Virus record (IMG/VR): IMGVR_UViG_3300045003_000117
Location: 1-39,853 of that record
Strand: one strand, 5' to 3'
Length of the DNA: 39,853 bases
Source: a virus
This document shows positions 28,758 through 36,866 of this stretch, in pieces. Under the pieces are notes generated by a model, which was not told the origin of the DNA, did no database searches, and saw only the letters and a list, made by a program, of their open reading frames with translations. Numbering within the stretch: position 1 is the first letter of the stretch; every line of letters starts with the position of its first letter. Made by a program: the position numbers and the translations under genes.

Positions 28758-30101
28758 TCAGTAACTCAGTCCTTTCGCGTAGCCCATGGCCTGCAATTCG
28801 GGCAGTTGCTTCTTCAGCCGACCCACACCGATGTCGGTGCGGTAGAACGGACTGTTCGGGATCTTCACCTTCTTGATCGCGCTGTATGCCGACCGACGTG
28901 CGCCGGTGATCGTCTCTCCAGTGCCCGTCGCAATCAGCACGTAGTCGCCGGCCGTCACCGGTCCCGGCAGCTCGACCACCTTGCCGTTCACCTCGCGCGG
29001 CGCCACGCCCATCATCACTTCGGAGAAGTGCAGGTGTTCCATGTCCTCGGCGCCGTAGATCGGGATCCCGCACAGCTCCTTGTTCGTGATCTTCGAGTAC
29101 GGGAAGTCGGGCAACGCCATCAGCACCGAAATGCACACCTCGTCCATGCGGATCTTCAGCGTGTCGCGACCCTGGATCTTGTCGGCCATCCACTGCGCCG
29201 GGTCACCCTCGATCAGTGCGGTCAGGTTGTGACGGATCGGCCAGCCGTCGCGCATCGTCCATTCAAGCGGATACGGGCCCTTCCCGTCGGTCGGGATCAT
29301 GCAGTTCACGTCGACGTAGCCGACGTACCCGATCCGCTTCAGATGTTCGGTGGCCGGCTTCAGCACCTCGTCGGCGAGTTTCGACTGTCGGACGACGCGC
29401 ACCGTGGTGCCCATCTCCCCGGTGTTCACGCCCAGGTCGCCGTTCATCAGCTTCTTGTTTTCCCAGTTCTCGACCCAGCCGCGCGACCAACCGTCCGGGC
29501 CGAAGAACCCGCCCACGGCCATTTCGATGCCGCTGATCTTCTCCTGCAGGATGAAGCCATCCTTGCGCGCCGCCGAGCGGTACTTGTCGATCTTGTTCCA
29601 GCGCCCCAGCATGTAGACCATGTCGGCTGCGCTGTCGGCGACGTAGGACATCGCGCGCTCCCCATCTCCCGACGGCTTCGAAACGAATGCTTTGCCCTGC
29701 TTCTTCACGTAGGCGATCGCAGATTCATAGTCGTGGAACGTCTTGCCGGGGATGATGCGCATCCCGCACTCTTCCATGACTTTCTGCCCGACCTCGCGAT
29801 CGAGTTCCCACTCGACGGCCGCCAGGTTGCAGCCGTAGATCGGGTACCCGATTCGACGGTATGGCTCTAGCATCTCGAGGTAGCTCACGTTGTCGGGCGT
29901 ATAGATGAGATCGGCCCAGCCGAGCCACTTTCGGCGCAGTTCGTCGTAGTCGCGGATCTTCGGCACGATCCCTTCGCCCGCATGACGGTCGGTACCGTCC
30001 GGGCGCGGCTTGTCGTACCAGAGCACCTGATGCCCCCACTCCTGGCAGCGCATCAACCAGTCGAGGCAGTTCGAACCGACGTCGATTGCGAGGATTCTCA
30101 T
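28758..30101 (-). CDS. PurD-like ATP-grasp ligase
   Basis: A 447-residue protein with the overall plan of phosphoribosylamine-glycine ligase. Visible parts are the N-terminal Rossmann-like strand (MRILAIDVGS), the ATP-grasp stretches FVSKPSGDGERAM and LQEKISGIEMAVGGFF, the family hallmark GDLGVNTGEMGTT (about 221-233), the metal region PLEWTMRDGWP, and the C-terminal FYRTDIG (419-425). The usual glycine-rich GSGGREHA substrate loop near the start is GSNCLDWL, so the substrate may differ. ATG overlaps the upstream stop as ATGA. Being in the virion gene block, it may ligate an amino acid or amine to a phage product rather than make purines; this is inference. Confidence 0.82.
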   Translation of the reverse strand: MRILAIDVGSNCLDWLMRCQEWGHQVLWYDKPRPDGTDRHAGEGIVPKIRDYDELRRKWLGWADLIYTPDNVSYLEMLEPYRRIGYPIYGCNLAAVEWELDREVGQKVMEECGMRIIPGKTFHDYESAIAYVKKQGKAFVSKPSGDGERAMSYVADSAADMVYMLGRWNKIDKYRSAARKDGFILQEKISGIEMAVGGFFGPDGWSRGWVENWENKKLMNGDLGVNTGEMGTTVRVVRQSKLADEVLKPATEHLKRIGYVGYVDVNCMIPTDGKGPYPLEWTMRDGWPIRHNLTALIEGDPAQWMADKIQGRDTLKIRMDEVCISVLMALPDFPYSKITNKELCGIPIYGAEDMEHLHFSEVMMGVAPREVNGKVVELPGPVTAGDYVLIATGTGETITGARRSAYSAIKKVKIPNSPFYRTDIGVGRLKKQLPELQAMGYAKGLSY

Positions 30102-31705
30102 GGGGCGGGCGGTCGCTGGAGGAGTTGTTCGGTGATGGCGGGACCGGCGCGGTTGTACAGATTCGCGGCCGCCCAAGGCACCGCGGCAGCGGCCGGATTG
30201 ACCCCGAAGCCCGCGCCGCCGAGCAGACCCGCCACGATGCCGCGCTCGGCCGTGTTCGACGTGCCGGGCTCGCGCAGAAACAGCGAACCGATGTCCGCCA
30301 GCTTGCCCAGTTCGCCGCCCTGACCCATCGCCATCGCACGCTTGCCATACGCATTCGATGTGACGGCACCCATCAGCGCCTTGGGGCTGATGTTGCCGCC
30401 GGGCGACTTTGCTACGAGCGGCTCGATCGTCTTCCCGATCGCATACTGCCGGCGTGCGGCCGCATAGCGCGCCGCTTCATCGGCCGACAGCTGCGGCAGG
30501 AAAGCATCCTCGATTTCGCCCTGCAGGTCGCTAAGCGCGTGCCGCAGATCGCCGTTCGACGTGCTTCGGATAGTGGCCTTCAGCTTCGTCAGGAACGGCC
30601 GCAGCTTCGCCCCATCGAGCTGACGTGCCGCCGACGTCGCGCCACCGCCGGAGAGTTTCTGACGCGGGCCGGCGAGCGCCTCCAGATCGTCGATGTACCC
30701 CTGCACGACGCCCTGCACTTCCGGCAGCTGGTTGCCCTTCGCACGCTGAAGCCGGTTCAGGAATGCATTGTCGACTGGGATGCTGTGCGCAGCCGTGATC
30801 GCATCGATCTCGGTCCCCGACTTCTTCATCGCGTTGGCGTACACCTGGCGCGTCAGCTTGTCGCCCTCACCGCCGATCGCCTGAATCAGGCGCTGATTGA
30901 ACACACGCTGGTTCGCGCCGGACGTCTCACCGGAGAACGGCACGTCAGACGACAGCTGCCCTGCGATTCGCCCGAATTTGTTCTCGTACATCTGGTCCGG
31001 CCGGAAGCGGAAGCCCATTTCGTGCGCCTCTCGCGCGAGCCGCAGCGTCTCCGGATCGACTTCGGGCAGCGCTCGAGCAGTGGCACGCGCCGCGCCGCGT
31101 CCGACGGCATTCGCGCCAGCGCGCGCCGCGCCGGCCGCACCCTCACCGGTGGCCAGCACGCCCCGCGGCACTTCCGGAATCCGCGCGATCATCGGCGACT
31201 CGACCGGCATGCCCTGCAGAGCGTGCATCAGCCCGGAATTGCCGAGCGCTTCGACGTCGCTTCGGCCGGCCTCGGTGCGCGGCTGGTACGTCAGCTTGCT
31301 GGCGAGCGCGGCGCCCGCTTTCTCACCTTCCTCGATGCCCTGCTGCGTGCCGTACTTGCCACTCGTGAGCGTCTTGCCAATGCCGTACGCAGCGCCCACG
31401 GGAGCGGCCAGCGCGCCGGTCGCGGCCGACAGTCCGGCCTCGCCGAGCCCGACTGCGCTCTTGCCCAGGCCGAGCAGGCGCTCTGCGATAGTATCGGCGT
31501 GCTGCGGCGTCAAGCCCGTTGCCGGGCTATCAGGCGGTAGACGGTCGAGAGGCGCGACAGGGCCGCGCGACGCTGCCGGTGCAGCGACACCAGTTGCACC
31601 GAGACGCTGTTGGAGGATCGAAAACGCTTGCTCCTTGGTAGCGCCATCAGGACCCTGCACGTCATAGGTTTTCCCTTCCGGAGAGGTGAAAGTGAAAGTA
31701 GGCAT
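30098..31705 (-). CDS. internal virion/ejection protein C (535 aa)
   Basis: The first 36 residues (FTFTSPEGKTYDVQGPDGAT, then EQAFSILQQRLG) are a segment often found at the start of phage internal virion proteins. After it come Gly/Ala-rich, helix-prone regions with possible membrane-active stretches (GLGEAGLSAATGALAAPVGA), a long central helical domain (about 230-430), and another hydrophobic Gly/Ala stretch near the C-terminus (IVAGLLGGAGFGVNPAAAAV). This composition fits proteins ejected with DNA to form a channel through the envelope. It follows two other such genes. No enzymatic domain is seen. Confidence 0.7.
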   Translation of the reverse strand: MPTFTFTSPEGKTYDVQGPDGATKEQAFSILQQRLGATGVAAPAASRGPVAPLDRLPPDSPATGLTPQHADTIAERLLGLGKSAVGLGEAGLSAATGALAAPVGAAYGIGKTLTSGKYGTQQGIEEGEKAGAALASKLTYQPRTEAGRSDVEALGNSGLMHALQGMPVESPMIARIPEVPRGVLATGEGAAGAARAGANAVGRGAARATARALPEVDPETLRLAREAHEMGFRFRPDQMYENKFGRIAGQLSSDVPFSGETSGANQRVFNQRLIQAIGGEGDKLTRQVYANAMKKSGTEIDAITAAHSIPVDNAFLNRLQRAKGNQLPEVQGVVQGYIDDLEALAGPRQKLSGGGATSAARQLDGAKLRPFLTKLKATIRSTSNGDLRHALSDLQGEIEDAFLPQLSADEAARYAAARRQYAIGKTIEPLVAKSPGGNISPKALMGAVTSNAYGKRAMAMGQGGELGKLADIGSLFLREPGTSNTAERGIVAGLLGGAGFGVNPAAAAVPWAAANLYNRAGPAITEQLLQRPPAP

Positions 31706-33162
31706 CAGTGCTCCTTAACCGACCAACCAGCCGGCAGTCCGGTAGATGCGGAACCTTCACCTCGGCCTGAAATTCGGGCCTTCTGCTGAGCCTGCACTTC
31801 AGTCGGAGCCTGACGCGCCGCCGACATTTCCTTTTCCATCATCGACAACACCGCGTTCAGCTGCTCTGGCGTGCTGGCGGTGGACAGCAGCTCGCGCGCG
31901 TGCTCTTTGTCCGACACCGTCGGCACGCCCGTGGGGCTGATCGCGCGCGCGTATGCATTCACCGACGTGTTCAGTGCAGTGCCGAGCGCAACGACGCGCG
32001 GATCACCGGTACCGGTCTGGGCCGCCTGCATCGCCCGGTTCACACCCGGAAACTCGGTGCGCGGCAGTGCAGCCGACGCTTCACGTACGAGCGGGAAAGT
32101 CTTCTGTGCTTCGGCAACAGCCATGCCGATGTTCGCGGCGCGCGTAGCGCCGGTCCGGGCGGCTGCTTTCTCGCCTTGGAATCCAGCGTTCGCGGCGGCA
32201 ATGTCGGCACCGGTGCCGCCCGCTTCCCGCTCCTGTCGCATGACCTCGCGACGCAGCGCGATGATGTTCTTCGCGCCCTGCGCCCCGCGGCCGAGGTTCT
32301 GGTAGACCGACGTATCGCCGGCGCGCGCCTGCTCCGCCAGAAACTTCAGATCTTCCGGCGAGAACTTCGCATCGTCTCCCATTCCCATTGCGAGCGTTTG
32401 CCGACGAAGCGCAATGGATTCCGCGCGCAATGCATTCGACTCGGCGCGTGCCTGCCGACGGTCTTCTCGGTTCAGTGCGTTGTCCTCAGCTCTCTGGCGC
32501 AACGCGTCGTAGCGCTCCTGAAGCTGTGCAATCTGCAGCTCACGCGTGAACTGCTGCTGGATCTGAGCAGCTTGCGCCTTCGCCTGTGAGTCGAGGATCG
32601 GGGTGAGTTGCTGCAGGCCCATCATGAGGTCCGCACCGGAGAGGCCCTGATCCTTCAGCACCTTGATCGCGCTGTCGAGCGTAAGCGGACCGTTTGGTTG
32701 CTGAGGGGCAGCCGGTGCTGCAGGCGGCGCAGGAATTTGCATAGGCGCTGTTTGCGCCGGACTGCCGGCCGTCGGCATCGGCTGAAACGGTGGCAGAGGC
32801 GGTTTCCCGCGCGCCCCAGTACCTCCACTCATGCCCGGAGGCATTCCAGGCGGAAGCGGAGGCATCTGTCCGGGAGCACCGCCCAGCGACGACTGCGCAG
32901 GTACGGACGGCTGACCGGGATTCGGCGGTTGTGGCGGAGGAGGCATCTGCGGAGGCGGCATTTGCATGGGTTGCCCCTGCTGCCCAATCAACATCGGCAG
33001 CGCATTTCCGGCTGCTTCGAGCGCGGCTTGCTGGCGTTGTCGGTTCTGCTGCTCCGTCTGGAACTGTGCGAGCTGAAGCGCGCGCAATTGGCGCTGCGCG
33101 GCCTGCTGCTCTGCAGCCTGCTGATACTGGAGGAAATAGGGAAGCCCCGCGAGCCCGGCCAT
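31705..33162 (-). CDS. internal virion protein B, Gln/Pro-rich (485 aa)
   Basis: Residues 10-50 are an amphipathic Gln/Ala helix; residues about 60-155 are low complexity, rich in Pro, Gln, Met and Gly (runs such as MPPPQMPPPPQPPN). The rest is a long charged coiled coil (QLQERYDALRQRAEDNALNR) and a helical domain ending PAGWSVKEH. Position between two Gly/Ala-rich virion proteins and this layout suggest an ejection protein, comparable in role to P22 gp16/gp20 or T7 gp14-16, without recognisable homology. The ATG lies three bases behind the previous stop. Confidence 0.65.
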   Translation of the reverse strand: MAGLAGLPYFLQYQQAAEQQAAQRQLRALQLAQFQTEQQNRQRQQAALEAAGNALPMLIGQQGQPMQMPPPQMPPPPQPPNPGQPSVPAQSSLGGAPGQMPPLPPGMPPGMSGGTGARGKPPLPPFQPMPTAGSPAQTAPMQIPAPPAAPAAPQQPNGPLTLDSAIKVLKDQGLSGADLMMGLQQLTPILDSQAKAQAAQIQQQFTRELQIAQLQERYDALRQRAEDNALNREDRRQARAESNALRAESIALRRQTLAMGMGDDAKFSPEDLKFLAEQARAGDTSVYQNLGRGAQGAKNIIALRREVMRQEREAGGTGADIAAANAGFQGEKAAARTGATRAANIGMAVAEAQKTFPLVREASAALPRTEFPGVNRAMQAAQTGTGDPRVVALGTALNTSVNAYARAISPTGVPTVSDKEHARELLSTASTPEQLNAVLSMMEKEMSAARQAPTEVQAQQKARISGRGEGSASTGLPAGWSVKEH

Positions 33163-33165
33163 GTC

Positions 33166-34206
33166 TTACCCCATCGTGAAACCGTACGAATTGCCGCCGC
33201 CCGAGTAGTACGGGCTCGACGTGAACGCACCGCTGAAATCCCCACCACCGAACGAGCCTGTCGCACCGTTGAAGAAGTTGCCGAAGCCTCCGGAATTCTG
33301 GAACGCGTTGCCCAACCCCGAAATGCCTTGCGACACTAGACTGCCGAGAGCGCCCGCGCCCTGAGCCTGGCTCTGAAACGGCACCGATTGCGCGCCAGCA
33401 CCGTAGTTCATGTACGGGATGATCTGCCCTTGGAGCGAGCTCGCCGACGACAGCGGACCTCTTTCCAGCTGCTGCGCGAAGGTATCGGCGAGCGTGCCAG
33501 GGAGAGCCGCGAGGCTGCCGGCCACCTGGTAGGGAATCTGCCCCGACTGCAACATGTACTGCGGAGCCATCGTCAGCGCGTTCGCGCCAGCCTGCCCGTA
33601 GCTACCGGCGGTATTCGCCGCGCCGGTATAGCCCTGCAGGCCCTGCAGCGCGCGCGACAGCTGGTTGTTTTGCCAGTCGATGTTGAAGTTCGACAGCGCC
33701 TGGTTTTGCACACCTGCCCCCGCAGCCGAGGAGCCAAGGCCGTACATCGAGTTCGTCGCGCCGGTCTGCTGTGTGAGCTGGTTGAGCGTGCGATCGTAGA
33801 GCGCGTTCTGCGGGTCGAGGCCCATGTTGTAGACCTGGCGCCCCGCGCCGAGTAGTTGCCTCTGCGTATCGAGGTCGAGATTGCCAAGCCCCGTCAGCGC
33901 GTTGCTGGCGTTAGCGTAGCCAGTGCCCGCGGCGTTCGCTGCATTCTGATAGCCCGTGCCATACAGGTTCGTACCGACGTTCAGACCTTGACTCAGCGCC
34001 TGCTGGTAGTACGGCATCATCCCAGCGATCTGCGACTGCACCGCCCCCTGCTGATCGAGAAGCTTCTGCCAATCTTGATCGGCCAGGCCAAGTCCGGTTG
34101 GCGTGTAGTACGAAGGGCCACCTCCGGATACGCTCGGCGAGGAGCCTCCCGAAACGAGGCCCCCTACAACGCTCCCGACAGCTCCAACAGCTGCTGCGAA
34201 CGGCAT
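33166..34206 (-). CDS. internal virion protein A, Gly/Ala/Gln-rich (346 aa)
   Basis: The N-terminus is a Gly/Val/Ala-rich, membrane-active-looking helix (AAAVGAVGSVVGGLVSGG). The middle contains repeated Tyr/Gln/Asn/Gly segments (YQNAANAAGTGYANASNA). The C-terminus is Gly/Phe/Ser-rich. These traits are typical of podovirus ejection proteins such as those in P22-like and N4-like phages. ATG three bases behind the cupin stop. No catalytic motif is visible. Confidence 0.65.
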   Translation of the reverse strand: MPFAAAVGAVGSVVGGLVSGGSSPSVSGGGPSYYTPTGLGLADQDWQKLLDQQGAVQSQIAGMMPYYQQALSQGLNVGTNLYGTGYQNAANAAGTGYANASNALTGLGNLDLDTQRQLLGAGRQVYNMGLDPQNALYDRTLNQLTQQTGATNSMYGLGSSAAGAGVQNQALSNFNIDWQNNQLSRALQGLQGYTGAANTAGSYGQAGANALTMAPQYMLQSGQIPYQVAGSLAALPGTLADTFAQQLERGPLSSASSLQGQIIPYMNYGAGAQSVPFQSQAQGAGALGSLVSQGISGLGNAFQNSGGFGNFFNGATGSFGGGDFSGAFTSSPYYSGGGNSYGFTMG

Positions 34207-34209
34207 ATC

Positions 34210-34497
34210 TCACCCCTTCATCAAGACTTCTGGATCCGCCACGCTCTCGGCATGGATACAGAGCCACGTCAGATCCGACAGCGCGGTGATTCGATGCGCG
34301 CGCCCCGCCTTCACTTCCAACATGCACGGCCCATGGAGCACCTGCAGTTCACCATCGACGTCCAGCATCGCCGTGCCGTGAGCGAGATAGCTCAGGTGGT
34401 CGTAGTCGTGCACGTGCTTCTGCACTTCCTCACCAGCGCGCAGCGTCTGCTCGCGCGCGTACACGCCACCGGTCGTGAAGTGGTGCTTGATGGTCAT
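34210..34497 (-). CDS. small cupin with four-His metal site (95 aa)
   Basis: A single cupin barrel. Motif 1 reads G-x5-HVH-x3-H (His28, His30, His34) where the usual Glu is His34; motif 2 is AGRAHRI with His68. All four ligands would be His. Metal-binding cupins of this size act as isomerases, dioxygenases or sugar-binding enzymes, so the activity cannot be read from sequence. The ATG overlaps the stop of the hydroxylase as ATGA, which ties it to that enzyme. The frame is open further upstream, but the earlier part is out of character. Confidence 0.75.
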   Translation of the reverse strand: MTIKHHFTTGGVYAREQTLRAGEEVQKHVHDYDHLSYLAHGTAMLDVDGELQVLHGPCMLEVKAGRAHRITALSDLTWLCIHAESVADPEVLMKG

Positions 34498-35057
34498 TTC
34501 TCGCACCGAATCGACACGATCAGCGTGATCCGATCGTCGTCGCCGTCGTTGACCACCTCGTGCTCCTTCGTGTTGTCGAAGTACCAGACGTCGCCCGGCG
34601 CCATCACGACCACGTCGTTCTCGACGCGGTTCACGCACTTCGGGTTCGTCTGTAGCGGCACGTAGAGCTTCGTGTTGTAGTGCTTCACGTGCCAGCTGTC
34701 ATCCGCGTGCGGCAGGATGCGTTTGCCTGCTGGCACCTTCGTGATGAGGACGCCGCCCAGGCGCGTGCCCTCGACCCGCGCCATCAGCCCGAACACAATC
34801 GGTCGTACCTGCGGCAGCGCGTACCACTCCGGGTAGAACACCGCGTCGTGCGCGTCGTTGAATCCGGTGTAGTCGCCGGCCGCCTTGTACGGCTTCTCAT
34901 CGTTGTAACGCAGCCAGATATCCGATACGTCGGCATGCGGGCTGCCCTCGCGCGCCGTGCGGAACGTATGGCGATTCCACAGACCCGGCTGCCGCGCGAT
35001 GGCGAGCAGCAAAGGAGCCGTGTCGATACCGGCAGCGATGCGGACGAGGTTGTTCAT
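34494..35057 (-). CDS. aspartyl/asparaginyl beta-hydroxylase-like 2-oxoglutarate oxygenase
   Basis: A 187-residue double-stranded beta-helix oxygenase. The iron site is HAD (His117, Asp119) and His166 in TKEHEVVN; Arg176 (DDDRITLIV) would hold 2-oxoglutarate. Around them are ITKVPAGKRILPHADD and APGDVWYFDN, typical of the Asp_Arg_Hydrox family. Known members hydroxylate Asp or Asn in proteins, or free amino acids. ATG 35057 overlaps the holin stop as ATGA, and the cupin follows by ATGA. Placement between lysis and internal virion genes suggests expression late in infection and a virion protein or small late product as substrate. Confidence 0.82.
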   Translation of the reverse strand: MNNLVRIAAGIDTAPLLLAIARQPGLWNRHTFRTAREGSPHADVSDIWLRYNDEKPYKAAGDYTGFNDAHDAVFYPEWYALPQVRPIVFGLMARVEGTRLGGVLITKVPAGKRILPHADDSWHVKHYNTKLYVPLQTNPKCVNRVENDVVVMAPGDVWYFDNTKEHEVVNDGDDDRITLIVSIRCEK

Positions 35058-35452
35058 TTGCCTTTGACCTGTTGATAGACGTGCATGCCGCCCAGGCCGA
35101 GCATGCCGATCGTGATCGTCGCGAGCTGCGTCAGGTCCATTTCCGTCAGGACGATGTGATGACCGAACAGCGCGGAAATGTCGCTGATTGCCGGCCGCAA
35201 CACGAAATTCCAGGCGTACCCACACACGCACACCCAGCCCATTCCGCCGCGCCAGTGCTGCAACGGGTCGGCGCTCTGTGCCTCGGCCTGGTTGATCTGC
35301 ATCTGGCCGGTGATCTGCGCGAGTTCGCCCGTCTGCTGAAGCTGGAGCAGTTGGAGCTTTGCTGCGGCCGCCTGCGCCGGATCCGGCCAGACGCGGTCGA
35401 TGATCTTCCCGACGACGTCGGAGACAGCGGAAATCGGATCGAGGACTCCCAT
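35054..35452 (-). CDS. holin of the GTA 3TM type (132 aa)
   Basis: The N-terminus (DPISAVSDVVGKIIDRVWPD), the Gln/Ala helix after it and the phrase FVLRPAISDI fit the family of 3TM holins described from gene transfer agents. Hydrophobic segments are about residues 70-87 and 107-126, with a weaker one near the start. Such proteins open the inner membrane so that the endolysin can reach the cell wall. It starts within the endolysin stop codon (TGATG), so both are made together. Confidence 0.8.
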   Translation of the reverse strand: MGVLDPISAVSDVVGKIIDRVWPDPAQAAAAKLQLLQLQQTGELAQITGQMQINQAEAQSADPLQHWRGGMGWVCVCGYAWNFVLRPAISDISALFGHHIVLTEMDLTQLATITIGMLGLGGMHVYQQVKGK

Positions 35453-35934
35453 CACGCGGCTCCCTTCAAGAGGTTGTTGGCGATGCGGTTCGCCCATCCG
35501 TGGCTGAACGCCGGCCAGTTATGCAGGTCGGCCAGATACTTCAACCGGTATGCGAGGAACCGCGCGACGATGCGAACAGGGTCCGCCGCATTGACCGCGG
35601 CGATCGTCACCGGTCCGATCCGACCGTCCACTTTCGTGTCGGCGGCCTGTTGCAGCCAGGTCACGGGCAGTCCGCCGTTGTATGCGGCGTCGAATACCTG
35701 GAACGCCACGCGCGGGTCGAACTGGTCGCAGTAGTACGGATCCCAGTAGACCCGCTTCGCAATCAGCCGAGCCGTCGCCTGCGGCATCGAGCGCATGTCG
35801 CCGCCATACCCGTTCGCGCGCGCGACGCGGGCTGTGACGCCCCACATCGTCTCGCCGCCCGGGTCGGCGGGGTTGTTCGAGTAGGCGCCCTCATTGCCCA
35901 TCAGGGCTTCGAAGGCGTCGTCGAAGCTGCTCAC
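35452..35934 (-). CDS. endolysin, GH108 family muramidase
   Basis: A 160-residue peptidoglycan hydrolase. Residues 9-30 contain the family signature EALMGNEGAYSNNPADPGGE, with Glu15 as the catalytic acid; the C-terminal part (GRIGPVTIAAVNAADPVRIV) matches the peptidoglycan-binding half usual in this family. No signal peptide is seen, so release depends on the holin that follows. The GTG start overlaps the stop of the small gene before as GTGA. Spanin genes were not recognised nearby. Confidence 0.92.
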   Translation of the reverse strand: MSSFDDAFEALMGNEGAYSNNPADPGGETMWGVTARVARANGYGGDMRSMPQATARLIAKRVYWDPYYCDQFDPRVAFQVFDAAYNGGLPVTWLQQAADTKVDGRIGPVTIAAVNAADPVRIVARFLAYRLKYLADLHNWPAFSHGWANRIANNLLKGAA

Positions 35935-36155
35935 AGCTTGCCCACCGCGCGCAGGATCTGCTCGACCTTCTGCTCGGCGGTGGCCTCGGCGTCGTTGACG
36001 ATCGTGGTAACGCGCGATTCCAGGTCGCCGAGCTCCTTCGCTGCGTTGCCCAGGCCAACGATTTCCTCGACCTTGTCGACGAACGCGCGGCCGTCATTTG
36101 CGAGCGCCTGGAAACGGGCCTCGACGGCGGATTTGATCGATTCGAGCATGTCCAT
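35931..36155 (-). CDS. small coiled-coil protein in lysis cluster (72-74 aa)
   Basis: Not recognised. The whole protein is helical and acidic (ESIKSAVEARFQALANDGRA; VDKVEEIVGLGNAAKELGDL), without a membrane segment. AGGAG is six bases from the ATG at 36149, which is therefore a better start than the ATG at 36155. It overlaps the endolysin start. It might regulate lysis or be a small virion protein. Confidence 0.6.
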   Translation of the reverse strand: MDMLESIKSAVEARFQALANDGRAFVDKVEEIVGLGNAAKELGDLESRVTTIVNDAEATAEQKVEQILRAVGKL

Positions 36156-36158
36156 CTC

Positions 36159-36347
36159 CTAGAAGAACTTCTTCAGGCCGCCGCCAGCCCCATAGGCTGC
36201 AACGGCGACCAGGGCATACACGAAGACGCGCCACGCAAGCCCGAGGATTCCGCGGCCGACGTTGAGCTGAAACCGCTGCGTAATGCCGCTTTCGATCTGC
36301 GCGGCAATCGCTTTGACGTCGTCTTCGGTGAGTGTCCGGTTTCCCAT
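36159..36347 (-). CDS. small membrane protein, possible second holin or antiholin (62 aa)
   Basis: Residues 1-28 are polar (MGNRTLTEDDVKAIAAQIES); residues about 33-55 form one transmembrane helix (ILGLAWRVFVYALVAVAAYG), followed by a Lys-containing tail. It lies just ahead of the endolysin and holin genes. A single-span pinholin or antiholin, or a component of the envelope-spanning lysis machinery, would fit. Three bases separate it from the next gene. Confidence 0.6.
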   Translation of the reverse strand: MGNRTLTEDDVKAIAAQIESGITQRFQLNVGRGILGLAWRVFVYALVAVAAYGAGGGLKKFF

Positions 36348-36395
36348 GTTTTCCCCGATGGTTGGTGCAGATGGTAGTTTTGTTTCCCGTCTCGG

Positions 36396-36866
36396 CTAAT
36401 TCGACGGGGTGATGGTGAAATTGTCGGTAACGCCAGGTCTCAAGATGTTTCCCGGGTTGCTGTTCACCTGCCAGGAAGTCGAGCTGAATTTAGGAAGCAC
36501 GATCGAGCCGCCGGTCGTGTTGTTTTTCAAGAGGATATTTCCGCTCCAATTAGGCGCACTGCTGAAACTCACGGAGACCGTATTGCCCGGCAGGCCACCA
36601 GACGTGGCGCCGAGCTGCGCGATTTGCCCCCGGAACCACGGTGAGGAGAATGGTGCGGTAATACCCGTACCACCGCCGCCCGATGTCGAGGTCGCGTTTC
36701 CGGTCGCCGTGCCCGTCTGTCCGAGCAGGTTCGAGAAGCTGACGGGTGTTCCCGACTTCCCGGCGAGCGCGAGTACCCACGGATGTTCGAGGTGCAGCGG
36801 AAGCGACAGTGTCAGCTCGCTGGCGATCTGCGACATCGAGAGAGGAAACGAAGGGGGCAGCGTCAT
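36396..36866 (-). CDS. tail tip or fibre-associated protein (156 aa)
   Basis: The opening MTLPPSFPLSMSQIASELTL, then LHLEHPWVLALAGKSGTPVSFSNLLGQ, is a pattern seen at the front of many phage tail proteins. A Gly/Ser/Thr linker (about 54-70) leads to a C-terminal beta domain with several Trp and Asn. The ATG overlaps the stop of the S74 fibre gene as ATGA. It could be a receptor-binding tip or fibre cap. It is 48 bases from the next gene, the largest gap in this block. Confidence 0.65.
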   Translation of the reverse strand: MTLPPSFPLSMSQIASELTLSLPLHLEHPWVLALAGKSGTPVSFSNLLGQTGTATGNATSTSGGGGTGITAPFSSPWFRGQIAQLGATSGGLPGNTVSVSFSSAPNWSGNILLKNNTTGGSIVLPKFSSTSWQVNSNPGNILRPGVTDNFTITPSN

